Below, piece by piece: positions 31,768-40,517 of a stretch of DNA of 43,520 nucleotides. Each line of letters starts with the position of its first letter. The stretch's first letter is position 1. The notes beneath the pieces are model-generated. The model did no database searches. It was given only the letters and a program-made list of their open reading frames with translations, and was not told the origin of the DNA. Source of the stretch: Desulfobacteraceae bacterium 4572_123 (GTDB lineage: Bacteria; Desulfobacterota; Desulfobacteria; Desulfobacterales; 4572-123); contig NBLJ01000001.1 in NCBI GenBank assembly GCA_002084545.1, forward strand, positions 1 through 43,520, written 5' to 3'. Made by a program: the position numbers and the translations under genes.

Positions 31768-33829
31768 TATACTCTCCTTTTTTATGGCGATGGTTATACC
31801 TGAAAATTGTGTCTACCAGACCTTTATGAATTTTGCGAAATTTCAGTGAATATAACTTGCTGACCCAGTCATAATATTTTTCCATACTTTTCATGTTTTG
31901 AGGAAATAATATTTTTATCAATTCATCAATATGTTTATCCGCATTATTATCAAAAAAATCTTCCAACCGAGGTTGGGGGCCGTTGATCACCGGTTGATAC
32001 TGTTGTACAAACACATATGCGCCTTTCAGTGAACGTAAAAAACGAAATCTCTCGACATCCTGGGCAAGTGTTGTGTTGAACCCGTACATGCAGATGAATT
32101 CAGGATTATCTTTGTAGGTAAAACTGAATTTACGAAAATTTTCCCCAACCTCATCAAGTCTTTTATTGTCATTCAGGCTGAAATGAAAATTTCTTCTTGT
32201 GAATTTTAAGTTTGAACATTGGATACGCTTGAGTATCTCAATTTTTTCCTTATTCACAAGATGAAGATCAAGGGTCTGTGTAAAATTAACTTTGACATCG
32301 CCAGATGCCATTTCCTCCAGAAAATCATCTGCTTTTTCATGTGATAAAATGTTATCATCAAGTAAAATGAGTTTTTTTCTGTTTCCTTGCAGAAGAGCAT
32401 TTAGATCGCTGACCTGGTGTGGTTTGCCCTCTTTTTCAGGAACAAGGCAAAATGCACAGTTAAATGGACAACCACGGGTTATAAATCCCATGGCCCTGTC
32501 CCCCAGGCCAGGATAAAGGTCATAATCAGCAGGCATGTTTTCAATCTCTGCTGAAAGACGTTGTCGGATATTCACACCCGAGCCTCCAAGAGTAAGGGAT
32601 TTACCATAAAATTTTTTTAATTTCATTATGTGATTGGCTGAGCCGGGGCTGTTAAAAATTGAACTGGCAAACACTCTGTCAGCTCCTTTGATACAGCTGT
32701 CTCTGTGTGCCAGAATAACTTTTTTCCCCTTTTCTTTGTAATATCGACTCAGTTTCATAAGAGCAAGGTTCGGCAATTTTCCATCCACATCAATTAGCAG
32801 AATTGATTTTGGAGGTATTTTATTGATTTTTTTCTTTTTTTGGGACGTTAAATTAATTTCGGGAAGTTGCAGATGTTTTTCTATTAATTTATCTGGAAAG
32901 AGTACACGGTTTTTTTCTGAAAGGGTTACAATAAACTGCATCATGGGGAGAAGAGAATCCATGAGACCGATAAAATACCGCAGTTTTTTTCGGCCGGACA
33001 GAATATCAGGACGATGCATTAGAATCAGGCCGGGAGTCTCAAAAAGGTTTCTGCTTGAAGGGAATGCATCAAGCAAATGACGGCAAACATCCATAGCCGT
33101 CATTAGAATGTTTTTTTGCCATTTTTTTAATTTTGACCATTCTGTTTCAATATCGCAATTTCTTACCATCCAGTTTTTGCAGTCAATAGTTAAATGCTCA
33201 TCAGCAAGCCGGCAAATTGTTTTCAGGATATGCAGAGGAAGAAATTTTTTATATTTAAGTCCCTTGTGCCGGAGGATCTTCAAAAACGCCGTGGGATCCG
33301 TGATTCTTGATTTTTTGTTAAAAAGAGAATGGAACCTGTTTACCCGTAAAAAGGGATTATTAAAATCAAAGTCATCCGTGTTGTCATGGGGCGTTAAATC
33401 ATTACCATAGCCTATGAAAAAATAATTATTAAGCCGGCTGCTGCTTTTTATTTTGCGAATATCGATTAGTGTGCTTAAATTATGGCATTCATTGCTTTTT
33501 AGATGTGTTATTGTACCATTTCCAAATATTTGAATACCACTTCCAATCTGGTGAGATGTTGAATTTTCAGTTTCAGCATGGAGTGCCAGAATAAATTCAA
33601 GTTTTAGTTTTTCTTTAGAGTCACGGCAAAATTTTTCCAGAGCACATGGAATATGTGGTAAAAAACGGGAACCGGTTACACACAGGGCTATTAGCTGTAA
33701 AAGTTCTTTCCGGCAAGAATCCGACGGCAGCAGAGTCCATTTTTTAATTGAACCTTTTTTTTCGGGGACAATGAATTTTCCAGTATGGTTTTTTTTGGCA
33801 TTTTTATAATAGAGCTCAAGCAGATACAT
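31730..33829 (-). CDS. fusion of a degenerate P-loop ATPase-like domain with a radical SAM domain
   Basis: A 699-residue protein. Residues about 340-440 form a Rossmann-like, B12-binding-type fold (SILLIDVDGKLPNLALMKLS, with KGKKV and GGSGVN) but lack the B12 DxHxxG motif. The radical SAM CX3CX2C is FITRGCPFNCAFC (Cys about 454, 458, 461), followed by LLDDNIL. Residues 1-325 align in pattern with AAA/ABC-type ATPases of the YbjD/RecF-like group: LLPSDSCRKELLQLIALC stands where Walker A (GxxGxGKST) should be, FFIGYG then SLF...DP, and ETPGLILMHRPD where Walker B (LIDEID) should be, then QFIVTLS where QFIVTTHSP is expected. Both ATP-binding motifs are lost. The gene precedes druA-like and is AT-rich. 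Confidence 0.7.
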   Translation of the reverse strand: MYLLELYYKNAKKNHTGKFIVPEKKGSIKKWTLLPSDSCRKELLQLIALCVTGSRFLPHIPCALEKFCRDSKEKLKLEFILALHAETENSTSHQIGSGIQIFGNGTITHLKSNECHNLSTLIDIRKIKSSSRLNNYFFIGYGNDLTPHDNTDDFDFNNPFLRVNRFHSLFNKKSRITDPTAFLKILRHKGLKYKKFLPLHILKTICRLADEHLTIDCKNWMVRNCDIETEWSKLKKWQKNILMTAMDVCRHLLDAFPSSRNLFETPGLILMHRPDILSGRKKLRYFIGLMDSLLPMMQFIVTLSEKNRVLFPDKLIEKHLQLPEINLTSQKKKKINKIPPKSILLIDVDGKLPNLALMKLSRYYKEKGKKVILAHRDSCIKGADRVFASSIFNSPGSANHIMKLKKFYGKSLTLGGSGVNIRQRLSAEIENMPADYDLYPGLGDRAMGFITRGCPFNCAFCLVPEKEGKPHQVSDLNALLQGNRKKLILLDDNILSHEKADDFLEEMASGDVKVNFTQTLDLHLVNKEKIEILKRIQCSNLKFTRRNFHFSLNDNKRLDEVGENFRKFSFTYKDNPEFICMYGFNTTLAQDVERFRFLRSLKGAYVFVQQYQPVINGPQPRLEDFFDNNADKHIDELIKILFPQNMKSMEKYYDWVSKLYSLKFRKIHKGLVDTIFRYNHRHKKGEYIATLSGTRKLFN

Positions 33830-33895
33830 ATTATACCTATTTGTAATATATGTTCATAGAAAGTAGTTTTAAGAGCGTTTTAAAATTTAAATATT

Positions 33896-33924
33896 TCAAT
33901 ATGTTAAGTTAATATCAATGTCAA
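33896..33924 (-). promoter_or_regulatory. possible promoter for the radical SAM/druA-like unit
   Basis: On the minus strand a perfect TTGACA (33919-33924) and TATTGA (33896-33901) are separated by 17 bases, 67 bases before the start at 33829. The AT-rich 33830-34010 stretch shows no gene. Confidence 0.42.
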
Positions 33925-34010
33925 TACCTATTTTTTATTTTATAAAGAAGATCCTCTGCATCTGCAGGTGGTTATTTGAAAAATAGTTATAAAATAAATG
34001 CCGAAATTGC

Positions 34011-34040
34011 TTGACAGTGAAGCAAACCTGTGAATATACA
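34011..34040 (+). promoter_or_regulatory. possible promoter for the DEAD-box helicase gene
   Basis: TTGACA (34011-34016), 18-base spacer, TATACA (34035-34040). It would give a leader of about 275 bases. Confidence 0.5.
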
Positions 34041-34074
34041 ACATAGCTTTATCTGTTGTGGATTTCGCGTAGAG

Positions 34075-34108
34075 ATGCTGTCCAGATCATTTTGGGCGGC
34101 ATTTTTTT
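34075..34108 (+). terminator. terminator-like hairpin 1 in the helicase leader
   Basis: A 9-bp stem (34075-34083 with 34094-34102, two G-U pairs), 10-nt loop, T7 tract (34102-34108). Its location between the promoter and the coding region suggests transcription attenuation. Confidence 0.55.
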
Positions 34109-34122
34109 ATGGTTTTAAACAG

Positions 34123-34150
34123 CCGGCATGCATGGCATGCGGGTTTTTTT
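34123..34150 (+). terminator. terminator-like hairpin 2 in the helicase leader
   Basis: GCATGC (34126-34131) pairs with GCATGC (34135-34140) around a 3-nt loop, with CC/GG beyond a G-G mismatch, followed by T7 (34144-34150). Confidence 0.5.
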
Positions 34151-34207
34151 ATAAGAAAAAGCAGTTGTTGTCCGGTGAGATCGTGCATTATCTATGCGAC
34201 TGGTTGA

Positions 34208-34241
34208 TCAAAAGCAGCAATGGAACAGTTGCTGCTTTTGA
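34208..34241 (+). promoter_or_regulatory. perfect 13-bp hairpin in the helicase leader
   Basis: TCAAAAGCAGCAA (34208-34220) and TTGCTGCTTTTGA (34229-34241), 8-nt loop, no T run. It lies about 80 bases before the ATG; a candidate site of helicase feedback on its own message. Confidence 0.65.
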
Positions 34242-34322
34242 CGGACCTCGGACGTAAACAACGTGCCGACATGGTGCATGCGATTCTCGTGTGTATCCCA
34301 TGATCGGCAATGACTGGAGATT

Positions 34323-36068
34323 ATGGAATTTCAAGAATTAGGATTGAATGAACAACTGTCGCAGGCGGTGACGGAACTGGGTTTTGTGACCCCCATGCCC
34401 ATACAGGAAAAGGCCATCCCCGTGCTGCTGGAAGACCGGCAGGATGTGGTTGGACTGGCCCAGACCGGTACCGGAAAAACAGGGGCCTTTGGTTTGCCGC
34501 TGCTGCAGCGTATCGACGAATCGATCCGCCGCCCCCAGGCCCTTGTTCTGTGCCCCACCCGTGAACTTTGCATACAGATCACCAGGGATATAAAGCGGTA
34601 TTCACGCCACATGGCGGGCGTTCATACAGTAGCTGTGTACGGCGGTGCCGGCATCGTTACCCAGATGCAGCAGATAAAACGCGGTGCCCACATTATTGTG
34701 GCGACGCCGGGACGGCTCATTGATCTGCTCCATCGAAAAGTGGTGAAGATGGCCCAGGTATCCGTGGCGGTTTTGGATGAAGCCGATGAGATGCTGAACA
34801 TGGGATTTAAGGAAGAGATCGACAAGATCCTGGATACCCTGCCCGCACAGCGCAGGATCTGGCTGTTTTCCGCTACCATGCCCTCGGGTGTCGCTTTCAT
34901 TGCTAAAAAATATCTTGCGGACCCGGTGAATATCACCGTGATGGGGAAAAACCGAACCCCCAAGAACATCGCACACACCTGCTACACCCTGCGGGAAAAA
35001 GATCGGTATGAGGCGTTGAAACGGGTACTTGATTTCTCTCCGGGTATTTTCGGGCTGGTATTCTGCCGAACCCGGAAATTGACCCAGGAAGTCGCGGCCA
35101 GCCTGATGAAAGATGGCTATGACGCGGATGCCCTTCATGGCGATTTGTCCCAGTCCCAGCGGGATTATGTCATGGGAAAATTCCGGAGTGCATCGGTTCG
35201 TATTCTGGTGGCCACCGATGTAGCGGCCCGGGGACTGGATGTGGATGATATCACCCATGTGATTCATTACAATCTGCCCGACGAGACGGAAGTGTATACC
35301 CACCGCAGCGGGCGGACGGCCCGAGCCGGAAAATGCGGCGCATCCATTGTGCTGATCAATATGAAAGAAAAATATCGGGTTCAGCTCATTGAAAAGCGGT
35401 GCAAAATCAAGTTTGATTTTGGAAAAATCCCTGCAGGAAAGGAAATTTGCAAAAAGCAGCTTCTCAGTCACATCGAAAAAATTGTGGATGCAAAGGTCAA
35501 CGACGATGACTTCGCCGATTACCTGCCCGACGTATACGAGGCGTTGAGGGGAATAGACAAAGAGGAACTGATCAAACGATTCGTGTCTTCCGAATTTACC
35601 CGTTTCATCGAGAATTACCGCCATGCCGGTGATATCAACGTGAAAACCGAAAAAGCGGCGGGTGCCTGGACCGGAGACAAATCCGGGGCAAAGAAGGGTG
35701 CCAATGGCGGGATTGCAAAACAAAAGCCCAGCATCAGAAACCGTATGAAGGGCAAGAAAACCCAGCGTTTTTTTATCAACGTCGGCCGGCTGGATAAAAT
35801 CAATCCGGGCGCCATCATACGGCTTGTCTGTGACGGCTCGGGAATTCGGTCAAACATGATAGGCCAGATCGATTTAAAACGGGAATTTTCATTTTTCGAG
35901 GTAGAACAGCAGGCGGCCGGCAGGGTGCGCCAGTTTGTAAAAAACGCCAGGCTCGACGGCAGGGCCGTCAAGGTCCGGGAGGTCGTTAAAAAAAACATCG
36001 GCGGAAAAACCATGGGAAACCATTCCAGACAAAATAAACGCAGTCATCACCACGCTGCCGTCATGTGA
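34323..36068 (+). CDS. DEAD-box ATP-dependent RNA helicase with DbpA-type RNA-binding domain
   Basis: A 581-residue helicase. Motifs in order: Q (VTPMPIQEKA, about 21-30), I AQTGTGKTGAF, Ia PTRELCIQI, Ib TPGRLIDLL, II VLDEADEML, III SATMPSG, V ATDVAARGLDV, VI HRSGRTARAGK. After about 465 comes a basic linker (KSGAKKGANGG, RMKGKKTQRFF) and the DbpA RNA-binding domain (INVGRLDKINPGAIIRLVCDGSGI), which binds structured RNA. It could be DeaD/CsdA-like or DbpA-like, with roles in ribosome assembly and cold-shock RNA unfolding. The long structured leader upstream agrees with cold- or self-regulation. The downstream hairpin at 36084-36104 lacks a T run. GGAG before the ATG. Confidence 0.93.
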   Translation: MEFQELGLNEQLSQAVTELGFVTPMPIQEKAIPVLLEDRQDVVGLAQTGTGKTGAFGLPLLQRIDESIRRPQALVLCPTRELCIQITRDIKRYSRHMAGVHTVAVYGGAGIVTQMQQIKRGAHIIVATPGRLIDLLHRKVVKMAQVSVAVLDEADEMLNMGFKEEIDKILDTLPAQRRIWLFSATMPSGVAFIAKKYLADPVNITVMGKNRTPKNIAHTCYTLREKDRYEALKRVLDFSPGIFGLVFCRTRKLTQEVAASLMKDGYDADALHGDLSQSQRDYVMGKFRSASVRILVATDVAARGLDVDDITHVIHYNLPDETEVYTHRSGRTARAGKCGASIVLINMKEKYRVQLIEKRCKIKFDFGKIPAGKEICKKQLLSHIEKIVDAKVNDDDFADYLPDVYEALRGIDKEELIKRFVSSEFTRFIENYRHAGDINVKTEKAAGAWTGDKSGAKKGANGGIAKQKPSIRNRMKGKKTQRFFINVGRLDKINPGAIIRLVCDGSGIRSNMIGQIDLKREFSFFEVEQQAAGRVRQFVKNARLDGRAVKVREVVKKNIGGKTMGNHSRQNKRSHHHAAVM

Positions 36069-36136
36069 CAAAAGGCCGGTTTTAACGGTTCAGCTTTCAG
36101 GTGAACCATTGAACCCGAGCCTTTGGACGGTTACCA

Positions 36137-37495
36137 TTATTCTATCAGGGGTGCCACAATAATATTCACCCGTCTGTTTTTTGCCCGCCCTTTCTTTGTT
36201 GTATTGGGTGCGATGGGGTCATACAGAGAACGCCCCACAGCTTCAAGGTTTCTGGGATTGATGCCGATTTTTGTTTGAAGAAACCTGACTACCGCGGCTG
36301 AACGGGCAGCAGAGAGTTCCCAGTTTGAAGGAAACTTATAACGATATTTTTCCATTATCGGGATACTGTCGGTATGTCCGATCACCCGTATCTTTTTATT
36401 CCTGAGTTCTTTCAAGTTTTTACCGACTTTTGTCAAAATATTTTTTCCCTGGGAAGAAATAGCTGCCTTGCCGAATTCAAACAATATGCGATTCACGAAT
36501 GTGATGCGAAGCTTGCCTTCTAATTCATCAATGGTCACTTCTTTTTTTAGAATTTGATTTTTCAGATCGGAAGTCATGGATGTATAGCTTGATTTCAGTT
36601 GATCCATTCGTGATTTGAGCAGTTCCTTTTCGCCGAAAAGGGTTGAAATTCGCTCCTCAAGGTATTTAATTCTGCTTTTCTGGGTCTTGGTTTCATCGAT
36701 AAACGCAATCGTCTCAGCCCTGCTTTTTTCAAGTTGTTTTTCAAGTGCAGTGATTCCGCTATTTTTTTCCGCAATTTCCTGATTCAGTGCCGCTACGGCG
36801 ATTTTGTGATCTGATTTTAATTGACTGATCAGTTTATCAGCTGCATCCTTTTTCTCCTTGCAATCGGAAAGCTGACTGCCTAGGCCGGCAATCTTTTCCT
36901 GGTTTGCAGTGGCTTTCCGCCTGATATTCTGGATTTCGGCGTTTGCAGCTTCCAGTTGTTTCAGATGCTCTGCTTCTTTTTTATGCCGGGTTTTGATTTT
37001 CTGGTTGAGTTCCAGAACAGCGATTTCATGATCTGATTTTAATTGATTGATCAGTTTATCAGCCGCATCCTTTTCACTCTCAATATCGGAAACCCGGCTT
37101 CGAAGGAGTTTGATTTCATCGTCCTTTTTCTGAATCAATTTATTACGTTCGGAAGAAATTGTCTGGAAATTTTTAATCCGGTTTTGCAGTTCTGCTATTA
37201 TACGGTTTGAAGAAGCAGCCCGATCGCTAAGAGTTTCCGCCGCGTTCTCCAGGGCTGAAATTTGGTGCCGGGCCTGTTCCAGTTTTTTCAGTTTTTCAGC
37301 ATCGGCAAGAATTTGCCCGCGGAGATCAGTATTTTCCCCGGTCATTTTAATTATTTTTTGATTAAGTTCAGATAACTGTTCCTCATAGGTTAAAAGGGCT
37401 GCCTTTCTATCAGCATACCGGTGGTAGAGTAATACCAAGACAATGAGAGCAATTGCCAGCAGTACGGATAAAATTATAACAACTGATTTTTTCAT
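36137..37495 (-). CDS. OmpA-family protein with long coiled coil (OmpA/MotB-like)
   Basis: A 452-residue envelope protein. The N-terminal anchor (VVIILSVLLAIALIVLVLLY, about 5-24) puts it in the inner membrane, with no signal cleavage. Residues about 35-320 are an almost continuous heptad coiled coil rich in Lys, Glu and Gln. It includes a partial duplication: DAADKLINQLKSDHEIAV and DAADKLISQLKSDHKIAV, 69 residues apart. The C-terminal domain (about 325-452) is OmpA-like: LFEFGKAAIS, VIGHTDSIPI (peptidoglycan-binding) and LEAVGRSLYDPIAPN with RAKNRRVNIIV. It would span the periplasm and bind peptidoglycan. Stand-alone gene, no flagellar partner nearby; motility is not implied. Confidence 0.85.
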   Translation of the reverse strand: MKKSVVIILSVLLAIALIVLVLLYHRYADRKAALLTYEEQLSELNQKIIKMTGENTDLRGQILADAEKLKKLEQARHQISALENAAETLSDRAASSNRIIAELQNRIKNFQTISSERNKLIQKKDDEIKLLRSRVSDIESEKDAADKLINQLKSDHEIAVLELNQKIKTRHKKEAEHLKQLEAANAEIQNIRRKATANQEKIAGLGSQLSDCKEKKDAADKLISQLKSDHKIAVAALNQEIAEKNSGITALEKQLEKSRAETIAFIDETKTQKSRIKYLEERISTLFGEKELLKSRMDQLKSSYTSMTSDLKNQILKKEVTIDELEGKLRITFVNRILFEFGKAAISSQGKNILTKVGKNLKELRNKKIRVIGHTDSIPIMEKYRYKFPSNWELSAARSAAVVRFLQTKIGINPRNLEAVGRSLYDPIAPNTTKKGRAKNRRVNIIVAPLIE

Positions 37496-37718
37496 TGTGA
37501 TTCTCCCTGTATGGTTTGCGTTTAAATTTACAGGTTATTTTTCACGAAGTTATAATTAAGTTGCAATCCGGTGTAAGATTCAAAAAATATGATGCGCAGT
37601 TAGTGGCAAGTATGGAAAATCAGCTCAAGATCAATAGCATATTCTATAGATTATACTATGAATCAGTGGCGATTGCAAGTTTGAGATTTTTTTCAGGAGC
37701 GAAGTAAACAGTCAATGT

Positions 37719-38669
37719 CTACTCCCACAGGTTCTTCATGGTATATGGAGAACCTGGCATTGTCCAGAAATCACCGCGAATGTATCTGGAGCCGCTCTCA
37801 AGCCTTGAAAGAGCTGTCATATCCTCATTGGACAGTTTAATCGCAAGTGATTTGAAATTTTCAGCCAGCCTGCCCGGGTTTACCGACTTTGGTATGACCG
37901 CGGTACCACGCTTAATGGCCCATCTGATCAATATCTGGGCGGGGCTGCAGTCATTTTTTTTGGCAATTTTTTGTATGACCTGGTTGTCAAGAAGGCTCTG
38001 CTCATCTTTCCCTTTCATACCGCGCGGGCGGTCGCCGGAACCTAACGGCGCATAAGCAGTCAGGAGGAGATTGTTTTCTTTGCAATACCCGAGCATATCG
38101 TTTTGCTGAAGAAACGGGTGCAGTTCAATCTGATTCATCTCCGGCTTGATGGATGCGGTTTTCATCAGCCCGTCAAGTTTTTTCATGCTGAAATTAGAGA
38201 CCCCGATATGCTTAGTCCATCCCTTTTTTACACATGATTCCATTCCTTCCCAGGTCTCGGACAGGGACAGTTCATCCAGGCCGATAAAATCAGACGCTCG
38301 TCTTGGATACGTCACTTCCGGTTTTATGGCCACCGGCCAGTGAATGAGGTATAGATCAAGATAATCAAGACAAAGATCTTTTAATGTTTTCTGTAATGCC
38401 CGAGGGAGATGGTCCTTCCGGTGGGCATTATTCCAAAGTTTTGATGTGATCCATATATCTTCTCTTGTGATTTCGCCGGTCGTAATTGAGTCCTTTAATG
38501 CCTGCCCGATCTCTTTTTCATTTCCATAAATTGCGGCACAGTCAATGTGCCTGTATCCTATTTTTATGGCTTCTCTGATCGCGTTGTATGTTTCCCCCGG
38601 TTTAGATTTCCAGGTACCAAGACCAATGATCGGCATTTTATCTTTGTTTTTAAATTGTAAATTTTCCAT
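37719..38669 (-). CDS. aldo/keto reductase
   Basis: A 316-residue NADPH-dependent (beta/alpha)8 reductase. The catalytic tetrad is present: Asp in YRHIDCAAIYGNE (about 38-50) with Tyr, Lys in ITSKLW (about 73-78), and His in YLIHWPVAI (about 105-113). Also GVSNFSMKKLD (about 155-165) and IPKSVNPGRLAENF (about 255-270) in the C-terminal cofactor loop. The N-terminus MENLQFKNKDKMPIIGLGTWKS fits the usual start. It reduces small aldehydes or ketones; substrate unknown. Stand-alone gene. Confidence 0.93.
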   Translation of the reverse strand: MENLQFKNKDKMPIIGLGTWKSKPGETYNAIREAIKIGYRHIDCAAIYGNEKEIGQALKDSITTGEITREDIWITSKLWNNAHRKDHLPRALQKTLKDLCLDYLDLYLIHWPVAIKPEVTYPRRASDFIGLDELSLSETWEGMESCVKKGWTKHIGVSNFSMKKLDGLMKTASIKPEMNQIELHPFLQQNDMLGYCKENNLLLTAYAPLGSGDRPRGMKGKDEQSLLDNQVIQKIAKKNDCSPAQILIRWAIKRGTAVIPKSVNPGRLAENFKSLAIKLSNEDMTALSRLESGSRYIRGDFWTMPGSPYTMKNLWE

Positions 38670-38890
38670 CGGTGTTCCTTTTTATTGGTAATATTTATTT
38701 TTTCTATATCAAAAAAATTGCAATAATCACAAGCCAAATGTGTCTCCTGGGCAAATGTCTAAAATGGAAGTGAAGCGGAATAAGTGCCTTTTTTTTAAAA
38801 TTTATTTGTGATAATAAGGCGATACGTCTTACAAAAACAGGGTACTTACGAAAAAAATGATGATCTGGAACAGCCTCGGGAGGTAGTATC

Positions 38891-39502
38891 ATGAATAATT
38901 CAAAATCTTTTGAGGAAAAATATAACGATTATTTTTCCAGAGTGAGTAAACCCGGTTTTTTTGAAAAAGCACAAATTCCCGGTGTCCGGAGAAATAATGA
39001 TACTCTGATCCTTGATTTTTTTGACCGGAAGGTCACATGCTCCTCCGATGGGATTCGAGATAATGAAGGTCGATCCTTGACCGATGCAGTCAAGGCTGTT
39101 CTGTGTCAATATCTGCTCATGTTTCCGGACCCGCTATGCGAAAGCTCCAGCCGGCTGGTAACGTTAAGGGAATTTTCAAATTCAGGGCCACTGTTTTCAA
39201 GCTTCACAGCCAACACGGGCAAAATCATCGAAGCTACTTTTTCAGGCAGCCTGGAAAAACTGAATAACAGGTGCCTCGCACTTGACGGCACAATTATGGA
39301 AAACGCATCCTATGATCTGAGTGTCAGGTTCAGAGCATTAAGCAGGATTCCGGTAATCCTTAATTTTAACAATAAAGATGGTATGATGCCGGCCAGTGCT
39401 GTTTATTTGTTCCACGATAATGCCGACAAGTACCTTGACATCAAAAGCCTGGCTGTTCTCTGCACGTATCTTACAGGGCAGTTGATCCGGCAGGATCTAT
39501 AG
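38891..39502 (+). CDS. DUF3786 protein
   Basis: A 203-residue protein matching the DUF3786 pattern as I remember it, common in sulfate reducers and other anaerobes and often near corrinoid or Fe-S methyltransferases. Key blocks: KVTCSSDGIRDNEGRSLTD (about 50-68), TLREFSNSGPLFSSF, ALSRIPVILNFNNKDGMMPASAVYLF (about 150-175), and the closing DNADKYLDIKSLAVL. No cysteine cluster. The function is unknown and there is no partner methyltransferase in the window. GAGGTAGTATC stands before the ATG at 38891. Confidence 0.68.
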   Translation: MNNSKSFEEKYNDYFSRVSKPGFFEKAQIPGVRRNNDTLILDFFDRKVTCSSDGIRDNEGRSLTDAVKAVLCQYLLMFPDPLCESSSRLVTLREFSNSGPLFSSFTANTGKIIEATFSGSLEKLNNRCLALDGTIMENASYDLSVRFRALSRIPVILNFNNKDGMMPASAVYLFHDNADKYLDIKSLAVLCTYLTGQLIRQDL

Positions 39503-39549
39503 ACCGTCACATATTAAACTTCACTGCGTTATCGGTCGCCGACGGTAAA

Positions 39550-40392
39550 TTATGACAGGCATATCCGGTTTTTGTTTTCATGGGGGATTGTCAAAATGGA
39601 GCGTGCCTCATCCGGGCCGGCAATGTCTCTGCCGATTTCCCCGGCAATTGTCACAATTTTTTCAACCAGTTTGACATTGGATGCAGGGGAACCGTCGGGC
39701 ATGTATAAATTATCTTCAAGACCTATTCGGACATGCCCGCCCAATACGATTGCTGCTGTGGAAAGCGGTATCTCGGCCTTGCCGATTCCGGCCACGGTCC
39801 ATGTTGAATCAGGCGGTATGCTCTCGGACAAAAAGAGCAGGTTCTTCACTGTCCCGGGCATTGCTCCGGGTGCTCCCAGAACAAAATCAAAATGAATGGG
39901 GAACTCGATAAACCCCTTTTTTTCAAGATGCAGTGCATTATTTATCATGCCTGTTTCAAATACTTCAATCTCCGGCTTTACACCGGTTTCCTTGAATACT
40001 CCGGCGAGAAATTCAATAAATTCAGGCGAGTTTTCATATATTATTCCCGGAAGATTGCTTGATCCGGTAGTAAATGAGGCCATTTCGGGGAGCAGCCTTA
40101 CAGGAGCTGCTCTGTCCTTATAGCCTTTTCCCGCCCGTGCGCCCGTTGACAGCTGAATTATTACATCCGGCGAGACTGCTTTTATTTTTTTAACGATTTC
40201 TTTGTAGATTGATTCATCGAGGGTCGGCTTGTGTTGAGAATCCCTGGCATGAACATGAAAAACAGATGCTCCCGCATCAGTGCATCTTTTTACATCCGCG
40301 GCAATTTCTTCAGGCGTTACCGGAAGATCGGGATTGGTTTTTTTTTCATGCACATTGCCGGTCAAAGCGACGGTAATTATAAGTTTTTCCAT
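39550..40392 (-). CDS. beta-keto acid cleavage enzyme (BKACE, DUF849)
   Basis: A 280-residue enzyme from the 3-keto-5-aminohexanoate cleavage (Kce) superfamily. It condenses a beta-keto acid with acetyl-CoA and releases acetoacetate plus a new acyl-CoA. The zinc HxH is in VFHVHARDSQHKP; QLSTGARAGKGY, DFVLGAPGAMPG, GHVRIGLEDNLY (Glu as the conserved zinc/base residue) follow in the canonical order. The ATG at 40392 gives the family length; the open frame extending to 40485 carries no homology. It lies downstream of a 3-hydroxyisobutyrate-type dehydrogenase, suggesting a two-step beta-oxo/hydroxy acid route. Confidence 0.87.
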   Translation of the reverse strand: MEKLIITVALTGNVHEKKTNPDLPVTPEEIAADVKRCTDAGASVFHVHARDSQHKPTLDESIYKEIVKKIKAVSPDVIIQLSTGARAGKGYKDRAAPVRLLPEMASFTTGSSNLPGIIYENSPEFIEFLAGVFKETGVKPEIEVFETGMINNALHLEKKGFIEFPIHFDFVLGAPGAMPGTVKNLLFLSESIPPDSTWTVAGIGKAEIPLSTAAIVLGGHVRIGLEDNLYMPDGSPASNVKLVEKIVTIAGEIGRDIAGPDEARSILTIPHENKNRICLS

Positions 40393-40517
40393 GATTATTA
40401 AACCTTTTCTGTCATCTGACAACATGTACCGCGATTCTTGATACTTGAGAATACATTTAACCCCAGGCCTTCTTATAATATTCACTAATAGTTCGGTACC
40501 GGAGTTTCCAAAATGCG

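Noticed and set aside
30490-33829. Complete Druantia defence system
   Set aside because: Only the DUF4338 (DruA-like) domain is found; no druB-E, druH or large helicase is adjacent, so the name is not used for the locus.
34030-34257. 75-codon forward ORF in the helicase leader
   Set aside because: It spans both terminator-like hairpins and has no Shine-Dalgarno; the hairpins explain the stretch better. A short leader peptide cannot be fully excluded.
36084-36104. Hairpin after the helicase gene as a terminator
   Set aside because: The GGTTCA/TGAACC stem has no T run and is short; not supported as a terminator.
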